Assembly (NCBI GenBank): GCA_018268785.1
Contig: JAFDVY010000030.1
Location: forward strand, 1-33,488
Direction of reading: 5' to 3'
DNA length: 33,488 nucleotides
DNA from: Acidobacteriota bacterium
GTDB lineage: Bacteria; Acidobacteriota; Terriglobia; Acidiferrales; UBA7541
Made by a program: the position numbers and the translations under genes
The notes under the pieces: generated by a model
The model's database searches: none
Told to the model about the DNA's origin: nothing
The model's input: the letters and a program-made list of their open reading frames with translations, nothing else
Part shown: positions 16,318-23,286 of the stretch, in pieces
Position numbering within the stretch: position 1 is the stretch's first letter
Layout: each line of letters opens with the position of its first letter

Positions 16318-17253
16318 TCAACTAGCCGGCCGCGATTTCTCCTGTTTTTTTGCATAGCGCAGCAGGCCAAGCCAGGAGAGATAGAGGCCGCCATTGAAGA
16401 TGTAGTGCTCTGCTTCGGATGCGGCGGAGACGCCACGCCTCGTTTCCGCTGCAACAGCCTCGACGAATTCTTTTCCGGCTTCTTCTTCGCTCTTCCCGCT
16501 TTCCAGCAGGGATTTCGCCAAGGCGGTCCACTCAGCGAGTTTTTTTCGGTAACGCGCGATGTGCGCGGCAGGGTTGTGTTGATAGCCGAAGTGGGTCAGG
16601 AAAAGTCTCGCGGGTTGCAGCGCGAGGATTGCATCGAGCGATTTGTTCCAGAGATCGAGATCGACGTCGGGTGGCGGAGTGGCGGGCATGATGAAGGTGT
16701 CGCCCTCGACAGTGATACCGCCGACGTCTCCGACGAATGCGGTGCGTTCCCCTGCGTCCCAGAACGCAAGGTGGTGCGAGGCGTGGCCAGGGGTATAGAG
16801 GGCGGTAAAATCTTTTTTTCCGATAGTGACGGTTTCGCCGCCCGCAAGCGCGAATAGATTCTCCTCCGGCACAGGCAAAACGTTGCCATAGAGAAAATCC
16901 ATCTTTTCGCCGTAGAGGCGGCCGGCGCTGGCGAGCAACTTCGACGGGTCCATCATGTGCTTTGCGCCAAATTCATGGACGAAAACGTCTAACTTCGGAT
17001 TTTCCTTGATGAGAGCGCCGACCGCGCCTGCGTGGTCAAGGTGAATGTGGGTTAGAAGAATTGCGTGCAGATCCTGCACCGCCAAACCGTTCTGTGCGAG
17101 TGCCGCGCGCAACGTCTCGATCGTGGATGCTGGGCCGGGATCGATGAGTGCGTTAACGCCATCCGATTGGATGAGGGCCGAAGCTATGGATTTCGGACGC
17201 CCGGTCCAGTTGAGATCGATTGTTGTGTAAGGCGAATTGGCAGAAGGGGTCAT
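16318..17253 (-). CDS. metallo-beta-lactamase-fold hydrolase
   Basis: A 311-residue MBL-fold protein. The dinuclear metal motif THIHLDHAG holds His69, His71, Asp73 and His74. PGHASHH supplies the next His, FVGDVGG the bridging Asp, and LTHFGYQH the last His. It is of the glyoxalase-II/general thioesterase-like hydrolase type; the substrate is not evident. The C-terminal helical extension (about 230-311) is longer than in minimal MBL proteins. ATG at 17253 lacks a strong ribosome site. It lies 51 bases after the VOC gene and probably ends the three-gene operon. It converges on the ureohydrolase gene across only 44 bases, the point where strand skew flips. Confidence 0.88.
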   Translation of the reverse strand: MTPSANSPYTTIDLNWTGRPKSIASALIQSDGVNALIDPGPASTIETLRAALAQNGLAVQDLHAILLTHIHLDHAGAVGALIKENPKLDVFVHEFGAKHMMDPSKLLASAGRLYGEKMDFLYGNVLPVPEENLFALAGGETVTIGKKDFTALYTPGHASHHLAFWDAGERTAFVGDVGGITVEGDTFIMPATPPPDVDLDLWNKSLDAILALQPARLFLTHFGYQHNPAAHIARYRKKLAEWTALAKSLLESGKSEEEAGKEFVEAVAAETRRGVSAASEAEHYIFNGGLYLSWLGLLRYAKKQEKSRPAS

Positions 17254-17304
17254 GAAAAAAGTTTATCCCAGTTGAGTGAGTTCCTGTTTGCGGCTCTTCT
17301 CCAG

Positions 17305-17727
17305 TTAGTAGGTTGGCCAGACGCCGGGGGTTGCCAGTTCCAGCAAGTTTCCATCGAGGTCGCGGAAATAGATGCTTTGGCCGCCGCGTTCCCACTGGAC
17401 GGTGCTTTCGACGGCGATTCCATGTTCCGCCAATGTTTTTTTCCAGGCGCTCAATTCATTCGTGGCGATGGGAAAAGCGGCGTGGCCCTGGCCGCTGCCT
17501 TTGAACCCGGGGATTGTTCCTCCGGGGAGCGTTACGTCGTTTGCCGTGGCGCCCGTTTTCAAAAGAAGAAGAATGTGTTCGCCGCCGACGTCCATTGCCG
17601 CGAGTCGTTCTGGTTCGCCGGTCTTGAGGAGAAGGCCGAATCCCAGGACGCGCTGGTAGAATTCGACGGCACGGGAAATGTCTTCGACGATAAGCGCGGT
17701 TTCCAGGATTCGGTCTATTTTGGGCAT
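17305..17727 (-). CDS. VOC (glyoxalase/bleomycin resistance) family protein
   Basis: A 140-residue single VOC unit with two beta-alpha-beta-beta-beta modules: LETALIVEDISRAVEFYQRVLGF, then GQGHAAFPI, and IYFRDLDGNLLELATPG near the end. The candidate metal ligands are His in GHAAF and Glu in LLELA. VOC proteins isomerise, dioxygenate or bind small molecules; which one applies here cannot be told. ATG at 17727 has AAGGA 8 bases upstream. It lies 21 bases after the stop of the RibD/DHFR-like gene and before the MBL gene; VOC and MBL proteins together recall glyoxalase I/II pairs, but this is inference only. Confidence 0.88.
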   Translation of the reverse strand: MPKIDRILETALIVEDISRAVEFYQRVLGFGLLLKTGEPERLAAMDVGGEHILLLLKTGATANDVTLPGGTIPGFKGSGQGHAAFPIATNELSAWKKTLAEHGIAVESTVQWERGGQSIYFRDLDGNLLELATPGVWPTY

Positions 17728-17748
17728 GCAATTTTCCTTATTTTTCGC

Positions 17749-18294
17749 TTAGCGCGCTTTCTCGCTTTTTCCTGATTTTCTGCGCGCGCGTTCGTAGCGG
17801 AGCGAAATGAGTCCTCGCGAATAGGTTTTGTTTTCAAGGAGAGCGAATTCGCGCTGGGGAAAACCGCCGGGGAAGAGCGGAATGCCTTCTCCGATCAACG
17901 TGGGAACGACGCCAATGTAAAGTTCGTCGACCAGATCTTCTTTCAGGAAATCGCGGATAATTATTCCGCCGCCCATGAGCCAGATATTTTTGCCGGGCTC
18001 TTTGCGAATTGCGGCGATGAGGGCCGCGGGCGATTGGTTCGTGAATGTGACGTTGTTGCGTTCGCCGGGCGGCAGCTTTCTGGAAAGGACGTAGTTTTTG
18101 GTCGAGCTGTCGAACGAGCCGCCCATCTTGAGACCGTCATCGTAGGTCTTTCGGCCAAGAACGAGGGTATCGATGGTCTTGAGGAATGGGCCCATGGAGT
18201 AATCCTTGGGCATGAAGAGAAAATCGACGGAGCCGTCGGGGCGGGCGATGTAGCCGTCAAGGCTGATGCCGAGGCCCAGAACCACTTTTCTCAT
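17749..18294 (-). CDS. RibD C-terminal/DHFR-like reductase
   Basis: A 181-residue protein of the RibD C-terminal-domain family (YwjB/YyaP-like), an NADPH-binding fold related to dihydrofolate reductase. Diagnostic pieces are GISLDGYIARPDGSVDF at the N-terminus, DTLVLGRKTYDDG, NIWLMGGGIIIRDFL and the DELYIGVVPTLIGEGIPLF stretch. Its physiological substrate is unknown and it is not likely to be the main DHFR. ATG at 18294 was chosen over an upstream TTG because AAGGAGG sits 9 bases ahead and the protein then begins at the usual MRKVVLG. It is first in an operon with the VOC and MBL genes and divergent from the secreted-protein gene at 18533. Confidence 0.87.
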   Translation of the reverse strand: MRKVVLGLGISLDGYIARPDGSVDFLFMPKDYSMGPFLKTIDTLVLGRKTYDDGLKMGGSFDSSTKNYVLSRKLPPGERNNVTFTNQSPAALIAAIRKEPGKNIWLMGGGIIIRDFLKEDLVDELYIGVVPTLIGEGIPLFPGGFPQREFALLENKTYSRGLISLRYERARRKSGKSEKAR

Positions 18295-18386
18295 TTTCCG
18301 GTGCCTCCTTTTTCGCAAATTCTAAACCCGTTTTTCGCAATACGCGAATCGCACTGCTGAATTGCCTCAGACCAAAGGGGCTCTCC

Positions 18387-18414
18387 TTGACTTCGCCCCC
18401 GCAAGGACTAAACT
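18387..18414 (+). promoter_or_regulatory. candidate sigma-70 promoter
   Basis: TTGACT (18387-18392) and TAAACT (18409-18414) with a 16-base spacer, facing the secreted-protein gene at 18533. It would give a leader of about 110 nt that contains the hairpin at 18443-18462. Confidence 0.4.
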
Positions 18415-18442
18415 CACTCCGCATACCCACCTTGGGAAAGAA

Positions 18443-18470
18443 ACGCACTTGGTAGAGTGCGTCGTCTTTT
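18443..18470 (+). promoter_or_regulatory. leader hairpin followed by short T-run (possible attenuator)
   Basis: ACGCACT (18443-18449) pairs with AGTGCGT (18456-18462) around TGGTAG, and CGTCTTTT follows. It has the form of a weak intrinsic terminator inside the 5' leader of the gene at 18533. No leader peptide or competing stem was established. Confidence 0.35.
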
Positions 18471-18532
18471 GGGCCCCGAAAGTATTCCAACCTGGTTGGC
18501 AAAACGTTGAGTCGGTTCGAGGAGAAATGCTT

Positions 18533-19411
18533 ATGAAGAATAAGTTCGCGTTGTTCGTTGCAGCTTGGGTTTGCGCGGGTTTTGCGGCAAGCGCAAGTGC
18601 GCAGGAAGCCATGCTTACGCCTCCGAAGGTTCTGGTCATCGCCAGAGAAGTCGTCAAGACGGGAAAATCTGCCGCGCATGAAAAGTGGGAAGCGGGCTGG
18701 CCACGAGCGTTCAGCAAAGTGAAATGGCCGGTGCACTATCTCGCTGCGTCCGCTGTCACGGGCGAAAGCCGCGTCCTCTTTTTCACCGGCTACGAGTCTC
18801 TCGCAGCATGGGAGCAGGACGCGGCGAACACCGGAAAGAACGCCGCCTTTTCCAGTGAACTGCAGATGCTCGCGGAAAAGGATGCGGATTTCATTTCGGA
18901 AACGAAAACCGCCGCGTTCCTCTATATGCCGGACCTGAGTTACAAGGCAGAGATGCCTCTCGCGGGGCTCCGCGGCTTTGTCGTCACGGCCATCCACGTG
19001 AAGCCGGGCCACGGACAGCATTTTGAAGAAATCCGCAAAATAGTTCGCGCGGCGCATGAAAAAGCCAATCTTGACGAACATTATTCCGTTTATCGGGTTC
19101 GCGCCGGCGCGCCTGCGGGCACCTACCTGATTTTCATTCCCGTCAAGTCGCTGGCCGAAGCGGACAATGCGGAGGCCCTGCATGGCAAGGCCTATCAAGA
19201 TGCCATGGGCGACGACGGCCGGAAGGCCCAGATGGAATTCCAGTCGGTGGGTGTCGAAAGCGCCGAAGTGCAGTTCTTTGCGTTCAGCCCCAAGATGAGC
19301 TACGTCTCCAAGGAATGGATCGATTCCGACAAGGATTTCTGGTCTCCGAAACCTGCAGCGGCCATGAAGCCCGCGGCCAAAACAGAAATGAAGGAAGAAA
19401 AGAAGCCCTAG
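18533..19411 (+). CDS. secreted protein of unknown function
   Basis: Predicted 292 residues with a clear Sec signal peptide (MKNKFALFVAAWVCAGFAAS, cleavage near ASA-QEA). The mature part has two similar-looking halves of about 120 residues, each with a strand, an Ala-rich helix (KSAAHEKWEAGWPRAF; GHGQHFEEIRKIVRAAHE) and a strand such as RVLFFTGYES or TYLIFIPVKS. This recalls a tandem dimeric alpha/beta-barrel (NIPSNAP/ABM-like) fold, as inference. The tail is rich in Lys, Pro and Ala. ATG at 18533 was chosen over ATG at 18527 because GAGGAG lies 8 rather than 2 bases away. It is monocistronic, with its own terminator. Confidence 0.8.
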   Translation: MKNKFALFVAAWVCAGFAASASAQEAMLTPPKVLVIAREVVKTGKSAAHEKWEAGWPRAFSKVKWPVHYLAASAVTGESRVLFFTGYESLAAWEQDAANTGKNAAFSSELQMLAEKDADFISETKTAAFLYMPDLSYKAEMPLAGLRGFVVTAIHVKPGHGQHFEEIRKIVRAAHEKANLDEHYSVYRVRAGAPAGTYLIFIPVKSLAEADNAEALHGKAYQDAMGDDGRKAQMEFQSVGVESAEVQFFAFSPKMSYVSKEWIDSDKDFWSPKPAAAMKPAAKTEMKEEKKP

Positions 19412-19435
19412 ATCCCGTTCCAACACAAATACGGA

Positions 19436-19470
19436 GAAAGGCGGCCGTTCTTGGCCGCCTTTCTGTTTTC
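19436..19470 (+). terminator. rho-independent terminator
   Basis: GAAAGGCGGCC (19436-19446) pairs with GGCCGCCTTTC (19453-19463) around GTTCTT; TGTTTTC follows. It begins 25 bases after the stop of the secreted-protein gene. An outer pair, CCAACAC (19420-19426) with GTGTTGG (19471-19477), extends the structure. Confidence 0.88.
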
Positions 19471-19483
19471 GTGTTGGAGAGCG

Positions 19484-19497
19484 GGCGTCATGACGCC
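19484..19497. repeat. 14-bp palindrome
   Basis: GGCGTCATGACGCC is a perfect palindrome, followed by a TTACC stretch. It may be a degenerate relative of the type 2 hairpins at 22504 and 23227. It lies 13 bases after the terminator and before the REP pair. Confidence 0.4.
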
Positions 19498-19553
19498 TGG
19501 CTTACCTTAGTGGCTGTGGAGCGGTTGCGGGCTGTCTGGCATAGACGCGAAGA

Positions 19554-19582
19554 GGGCAAACTCAGAAGTTTGCCCCTACAAC
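19554..19582 (+). repeat. REP hairpin, type 1 (copy b1)
   Basis: GGGCAAACT and AGTTTGCCC enclose the loop CAGA; the tail CTACAAC follows. The tail on the minus strand supplies the TAG stop of the RAYT gene (19578-19576). With copy b2 it forms an inverted, BIME-like pair. Confidence 0.88.
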
Positions 19583-20127
19583 AATGGAGATCGTGTAGGG
19601 GCCATCTTCTGAGATGGCCCTTTCTTTGTTTTGGAAGGTTGCCAGCATGATTGAGTGGGACAAGTGGACGGAAGATCTCTTGTATATGAGCCAGCAAAAG
19701 GAAATTCGCCGCGTCGTCTTGTTAGACCTGCGCGGACTGGGTTTGCCCAAATGTAGAGACATACGGATTCGAAAGCGTCGGTTTCGCGGAGAATGTGATC
19801 GAAGAAGTATCGCTGCCAGAGGGGCATGCGATTGGAATTGGAGAAATGACGCGTTGACCGAACTCTAAGAGCCTGCATGAAATTCAAGAAATCGGAATCC
19901 GGGGAGAGGCATTCGACGAGCTGGTGTAGGTGGTCTGGCATGAAGCAGTAGGCGTGAACGGCGAAATTGCGAGTGGTGGCGGTTTCGCGGAGGATTTCAA
20001 GAGTGGAGAGACAGAGAGCGGAGCTTGTGAAATGAGGACGGCGGCGGTAACAGCACAGTGTGACGAAGATAGCGGTTTGGCCGAGGTAGTTTTTGTGGTC
20101 GAGTCGGATGTTTTTACGGGAATACAT
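19576..20127 (-). CDS. REP-associated tyrosine transposase (RAYT, Y1 family)
   Basis: Predicted 183 residues. The Y1/HUH-type motif MPDHLHQLVE gives His66 and His68; the candidate nucleophile is Tyr125 in LYIWANPVRAGL. RAYTs are single-copy relatives of IS200/IS605 transposases that cut and join REP hairpins, acting on single-stranded DNA. ATG at 20127 begins MYSRKNIRL, the expected RAYT start; a TTG-started extension would run through REP copy c and is unlikely. No good Shine-Dalgarno site is seen. The last roughly 15 residues (GPSQKMAPTRSPLL) are encoded by the inverted REP pair, so the native C-terminus was probably replaced by the repeat. It lies between REP copies b and c and within 4.5 kb of the others. 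Confidence 0.9.
   Translation of the reverse strand: MYSRKNIRLDHKNYLGQTAIFVTLCCYRRRPHFTSSALCLSTLEILRETATTRNFAVHAYCFMPDHLHQLVECLSPDSDFLNFMQALRVRSTRHFSNSNRMPLWQRYFFDHILRETDAFESVCLYIWANPVRAGLTRRRGEFPFAGSYTRDLPSTCPTQSCWQPSKTKKGPSQKMAPTRSPLL
19594..19620 (-). repeat. REP hairpin, type 1 (copy b2)
   Basis: The inverse of copy b1, 11 bases away. On the minus strand GGGCCATCT and AGATGGCCC enclose CAGA, then CTACA. It lies inside the 3' coding end of the RAYT gene. Confidence 0.88.
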
Positions 20128-20198
20128 TAGCCGAATGGTAAGACACGTTTCAGGAGATGTCCAGCTTGGGTCGTTCAGGCCTGGGTATCGCGGCACAG

Positions 20199-20227
20199 GG
20201 GCCAACTCAGAAGTTGGCCCCTACAAC
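20199..20227 (+). repeat. REP hairpin, type 1 (copy c)
   Basis: GGGCCAACT and AGTTGGCCC enclose CAGA; CTACAAC follows. It sits between the RAYT start (20127) and the DUF4097-like stop (20235), 7 bases after the latter. Confidence 0.88.
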
Positions 20228-20234
20228 GGCCTTC

Positions 20235-20855
20235 CTACTTCAGCGTGAGGTCGCCGGCGCCGACGTGGGCGTGGAGAGTGAATTTTCCAGGGCCGGACTT
20301 TTTGAAGGAGCGGAAGAGGCCGGAGTGGGATTCGCCAAAAGGGGAGCCGTCAATATCTCCAGCATCGACGGAGGCTTCGATGTGGGAGTAGTCGGCGGGA
20401 TTGCCGACGCTGATGGTGAGATCGCCGGCGTGAAGCTCGACGTCCTTGCTGCCAATGTGATTTTCGAGCGTGACATCGCCCGCGGAGATACGCGCGTAGA
20501 GTTCGCAATTGCGCGGGACGTGAACTTCGATGTTGAGGTCATTGCGCGGGCCGCCGCTGACGTGAAGCTCGGCATTGCCGCCGGAGCTGGCAAGGCGATA
20601 GCGGAGGTCGTCGATGTTGTTCTTGTTTTTGCCGGAGATGTCCACAGTGAGTTTTCCGTCTTCAGAGCCGAGGATGCGGATTTCACCCGCACGGAGGTGC
20701 AGGGCGACACGCGAACCGGAGGGGATTTGGGCTTCAAAGTGAGGGACGCCGCGTTCGGAGATTTCGGTCTTGTCGGGGCCTGCCAGGGCGGGCAGAGCGA
20801 TCAGGGCCAGCGCACAGAGGGACGAAAGGATTGGCTTGAGAAGAGGACGATTCAT
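20235..20855 (-). CDS. secreted DUF4097-like beta-helix protein
   Basis: Predicted 206 residues with a Sec signal peptide (MNRPLLKPILSSLCALALIA, cleavage near ALA-GPD). The mature part shows the short beta repeats of DUF4097/putative adhesin proteins: LHLRAGEIRILGSEDGKLTVDI, IEVHVPRNCELYARISAGDVTL, DVELHAGDLTISVG, ASVDAGDIDG and AHVGAGDLTLK. The recurring AGD(V/L/I) turns suggest a regular beta-helix. These proteins are extracytoplasmic and mostly uncharacterised. ATG at 20855 has GAGGTG 5 bases upstream; the longer frame lacks support. It appears monocistronic, with REP copy c at its 3' end. Confidence 0.8.
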   Translation of the reverse strand: MNRPLLKPILSSLCALALIALPALAGPDKTEISERGVPHFEAQIPSGSRVALHLRAGEIRILGSEDGKLTVDISGKNKNNIDDLRYRLASSGGNAELHVSGGPRNDLNIEVHVPRNCELYARISAGDVTLENHIGSKDVELHAGDLTISVGNPADYSHIEASVDAGDIDGSPFGESHSGLFRSFKKSGPGKFTLHAHVGAGDLTLK

Positions 20856-20966
20856 TGGACACCTCGCTTGCTTGGGCACACTTGGAGAACGGTCTTGCTG
20901 AAGGTAGATACGATGGAAGGGATGGGATTGTTCCGAGGCGAAGGACAAATTCGAAGAAAAAGCGGA

Positions 20967-20993
20967 TCCCCCGGGCAAAATTCGCCCGAGGGA
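20967..20993 (-). terminator. terminator of the sugar operon
   Basis: TCCCCCGGGC (20967-20976) pairs with GCCCGAGGGA (20984-20993), 9 of 10 pairs, loop of 7. On the minus strand a TTTTT run follows after a few bases. It begins 22 bases after the stop of the Gfo/Idh/MocA gene. Confidence 0.75.
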
Positions 20994-21014
20994 TAGCGAC
21001 CTTATAGTTAGCTC

Positions 21015-22391
21015 TTACGATTTAATGGTGCTGGTAGCGGCGTCCCAAGTGACGGGAACGCCTCCGCGGAAGTAGGACTCGTTGGCCATGTGGCAGGCGA
21101 GAGCGGCGTTGTGGCCGAAGACGGCGTCTTCGGTGAGCGGCTTGCGCGATTTGACGCTGGAGAAGAAGGTCCAGAGGTGCGGACGCATGTCGTCGAAATC
21201 CCAGGTTTTTAGCGTGAGAATCTCGGTGGATGGCTCCTTGGTGATTTCGGGGTCATGTTCTTTGTGCCATTCCTTGAAGTAGGCCTCGCGCATGGCTTGC
21301 GGATAACCGCTGGTGTAGTAGCTTGGCGCGGAATCTTCGCCTGTTTGCGGATAGTGGGCGAGGCCGAATTCGGTGACTTCCAATATTCCCTTCGAGCCCT
21401 GGAAGCGATAGATTTCGGGATTCTCGCAACCAAGATTAAGACGCAGATAGACGGGCGCGCCGGCAGCGGAAGCGTATTCGTACAACGCGGCGTGGACATC
21501 AGGCATATTGCGGCCATCGGGGAAGCGAATGATGCCGCCGAGCGCCATGACTTTTTTCGGTGGCTCGTTCCAGCCCATCATGAAGTTCATTCCAGAAACG
21601 AGATGGACGAGAAGGTCGCCGGCGACTCCCGTGCCGTATTCCTTCCAGCAGCGCCAGCGGGCAAACCATTTGGGAGACATGTCGGCATCCCAGGGACGAT
21701 TGGTGGCGCCGCTTTGCCAGGTGTCCCAATCGAAATTTTGAAGGGAGAGGCCCGGAGGAGGAGGGTATTCCCACGCACCGGTGGGATCGTTGCGGCCGAG
21801 AGTGCCCTCAATGAGAGTGACTTTGCCGATGGCGCCCGCAGCGATCATTTCCTTTGCTTTGGCGCAGACCGCCGAGCTGACGCGCTGGGAACCGATCTGC
21901 ACGATGCGCCCGGTTTTTTTCTGGGCCTCGACCATGGCGACGCCTTCGGCTGCGGTGTGGGACATGGGCTTTTCGCAATAAATGTCCTTGCCAGCGGCGG
22001 TGGCATCCACGACGACGCGCTTGTGCCAATGGTCGGGAACGGCGGCGACGATACAGTCGATGTCTTTGCGGTCAAGGAGTTCCTTGTATTTGCGCGTGGT
22101 GAAGAGATTGGGATTGCCGGTGATTTCTTTGGCGAGGGTGTGGCGGCCGTCCCAAAGATCTGCGGCGCCAACACAGTCCACCCCGGGAAGTGTGACGGCA
22201 CCGGCAAGAAGACCGGAGCCTTGCATGCCGACGCCGATCATGGCGAAGCGGACGCGGTCGCTGGGCGGAACATACATAGTGCGAGGAGGAATGGGATTGG
22301 GATCCTTGAGAAATATTGGACTGATGGCTGCGGCGCCGGCGAATCCCGCGGAACGCTGGAGGAATTGACGGCGAGAGAAATCTTTTTTCAT
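21015..22391 (-). CDS. Gfo/Idh/MocA-family oxidoreductase, Tat-exported
   Basis: Predicted 458 residues. A twin-arginine signal (SRRQFLQRSAGFAGAAA, Arg7-Arg8) starts it. The Rossmann motif GVGMQG is at about 53-58, EKP at 140-142 (YCEKPMSHT) and DHWHK at about 120-124. These are NAD(P)-dependent sugar or inositol dehydrogenases; exported forms with tightly held cofactor act in the periplasm. ATG at 22391 has GGAGG 5 bases away; the longer frame has no support. The neighbours DUF1080 and TIM-barrel isomerase suggest it oxidises a glycoside C3-OH to a 3-keto sugar or reduces the product back. The exact substrate is inference. Confidence 0.93.
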   Translation of the reverse strand: MKKDFSRRQFLQRSAGFAGAAAISPIFLKDPNPIPPRTMYVPPSDRVRFAMIGVGMQGSGLLAGAVTLPGVDCVGAADLWDGRHTLAKEITGNPNLFTTRKYKELLDRKDIDCIVAAVPDHWHKRVVVDATAAGKDIYCEKPMSHTAAEGVAMVEAQKKTGRIVQIGSQRVSSAVCAKAKEMIAAGAIGKVTLIEGTLGRNDPTGAWEYPPPPGLSLQNFDWDTWQSGATNRPWDADMSPKWFARWRCWKEYGTGVAGDLLVHLVSGMNFMMGWNEPPKKVMALGGIIRFPDGRNMPDVHAALYEYASAAGAPVYLRLNLGCENPEIYRFQGSKGILEVTEFGLAHYPQTGEDSAPSYYTSGYPQAMREAYFKEWHKEHDPEITKEPSTEILTLKTWDFDDMRPHLWTFFSSVKSRKPLTEDAVFGHNAALACHMANESYFRGGVPVTWDAATSTIKS

Positions 22392-22503
22392 GAGTGCCTC
22401 CGAAAGAGAATTGAAAAGTGAAAGCTCAAAGCCAAATGAAAGATCCGAGTCCAAAACGAAAGTCCAGGCGCCTCAATCAACTCGCTTGCACATAGCGACG
22501 GTC

Positions 22504-22526
22504 GCAGCCAGGAGTGGCTACCCTAC
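22504..22526 (+). repeat. short hairpin repeat, type 2
   Basis: AGCCA and TGGCT enclose GGAG; ACCCTAC follows. On the minus strand CTA of the tail is the TAG stop of the DUF1080 gene (22525-22523). It is related to the copy at 23227 with compensatory arm changes. Confidence 0.75.
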
Positions 22527-23200
22527 TTGAGCGGTTGAATTGCGACTTCCTTGAAGAAGACGATGTCGTTGTCGCTGTGATTCTGGAGGCCGAACCAGCC
22601 TTCGCTGGGGCGCGTGCCGCGCTGCGGTTCGAAATCGAATTTGCGCTCGGGAACGGGCTGGCCTTCGGTGTAATCGGTGACCTTGACGCCGTTGAGAACG
22701 ACGACGGTGTGAGGGCCGTCGATGGTGATTTCCATGGTGTTCCACTCGGGGCCGGGCTTGCCGGGTTTGGCGAGCGGCTTGGTGAGGGAATAGAGCGTTC
22801 CGGTGATGTGGTATTCGTCTTCGTTGGAAGTTTCCGGGTGATTGTCGATCTGGACTTCGTAGCCGTAATGGACGGGCATCCATTCCTCGCGCGGCTCGAT
22901 GGGGATGCGGATGAAGACGCCGGAGTTGTCGTTGAAGTCGCGCATTTTGTAGACCACGCGGAGTTTGCAATGGCCGATTTTTCCGCCGGTCCAGTAGGTG
23001 AGGCCCATGCCGCCATGGGTCTTGATGAGGCCGTCTTCGACGGTGACGCCGCCGGGGCCGACATGTTTCCAGCCAGTAAGGTCTTTGCCGTTGAAGAGTT
23101 GCTTCCATTCACCGCCTTCCGCTCGTATGGAGCTGACGAAGCCAAGAACGGTTAGAACGGCAACGAAGAGTATTGCGAGCGACGAGATCGTTTTACGCAT
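22523..23200 (-). CDS. DUF1080 (3-keto-disaccharide hydrolase) protein
   Basis: Predicted 225 residues with a Sec signal peptide (MRKTISSLAILFVAVLTVLG, cleavage near IRA-EGG). The family hallmark FNGKDLTGW is at residues 36-44. Other conserved parts are GLIKTHGGMGLTYW, DNSGVFIRIP, GYEVQIDN, GTLYSL, EWNTMEITIDG and the end motif GWFGLQNHSD. DUF1080 is a concanavalin-like jelly roll; members split 3-keto glycosides. ATG at 23200 has AAGGAGG 10 bases upstream. The gene lies between the TIM-barrel and Gfo/Idh/MocA genes, each spacer carrying hairpin repeats. Its stop codon is inside the type 2 repeat. Confidence 0.92.
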   Translation of the reverse strand: MRKTISSLAILFVAVLTVLGFVSSIRAEGGEWKQLFNGKDLTGWKHVGPGGVTVEDGLIKTHGGMGLTYWTGGKIGHCKLRVVYKMRDFNDNSGVFIRIPIEPREEWMPVHYGYEVQIDNHPETSNEDEYHITGTLYSLTKPLAKPGKPGPEWNTMEITIDGPHTVVVLNGVKVTDYTEGQPVPERKFDFEPQRGTRPSEGWFGLQNHSDNDIVFFKEVAIQPLK

Positions 23201-23226
23201 GATCAGACAGCCTCCTTCGTAAGAGC

Positions 23227-23249
23227 GCAGGCAAGAGTGCCTACGCTAC
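23227..23249 (+). repeat. short hairpin repeat, type 2
   Basis: AGGCA and TGCCT enclose AGAG; ACGCTAC follows. It is 19 of 23 identical to the copy at 22504. It is followed after 5 bases by REP type 1 copy d, so both repeat families share this 86-base spacer. Confidence 0.75.
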
Positions 23250-23254
23250 CTTGA

Positions 23255-23283
23255 GGGCCGCTTCAGAAAGCGGCCCCTACAAC
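23255..23283 (+). repeat. REP hairpin, type 1 (copy d)
   Basis: GGGCCGCTT and AAGCGGCCC enclose CAGA; CTACAAC follows. It stands 3 bases after the stop of the TIM-barrel gene. Confidence 0.88.
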
Positions 23284-23286
23284 AAA

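Noticed and set aside
16274..17280. Replication origin at the GC-skew switch
   Set aside because: Only one weak DnaA-box-like site (near 17262) is seen, no dnaA/dnaN/gyr genes, and the flanking genes converge, unlike a usual oriC. The skew change is kept as a finding without this claim.
18257..19426. Minus-strand ORF of 389 codons opposite the secreted-protein gene
   Set aside because: It spans the divergent promoter region and two real genes; the plus frame has signal peptide, ribosome site and terminator.
20128..20205. Longer RAYT starting from a TTG inside REP copy c
   Set aside because: The extension reads through the REP and has no family similarity; ATG at 20127 gives the expected N-terminus.
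21255..22421. Plus-strand ORF of 388 codons opposite the Gfo/Idh/MocA gene
   Set aside because: The minus frame has a Tat signal, Rossmann and EKP motifs; the plus frame has none and is a by-product of codon bias.
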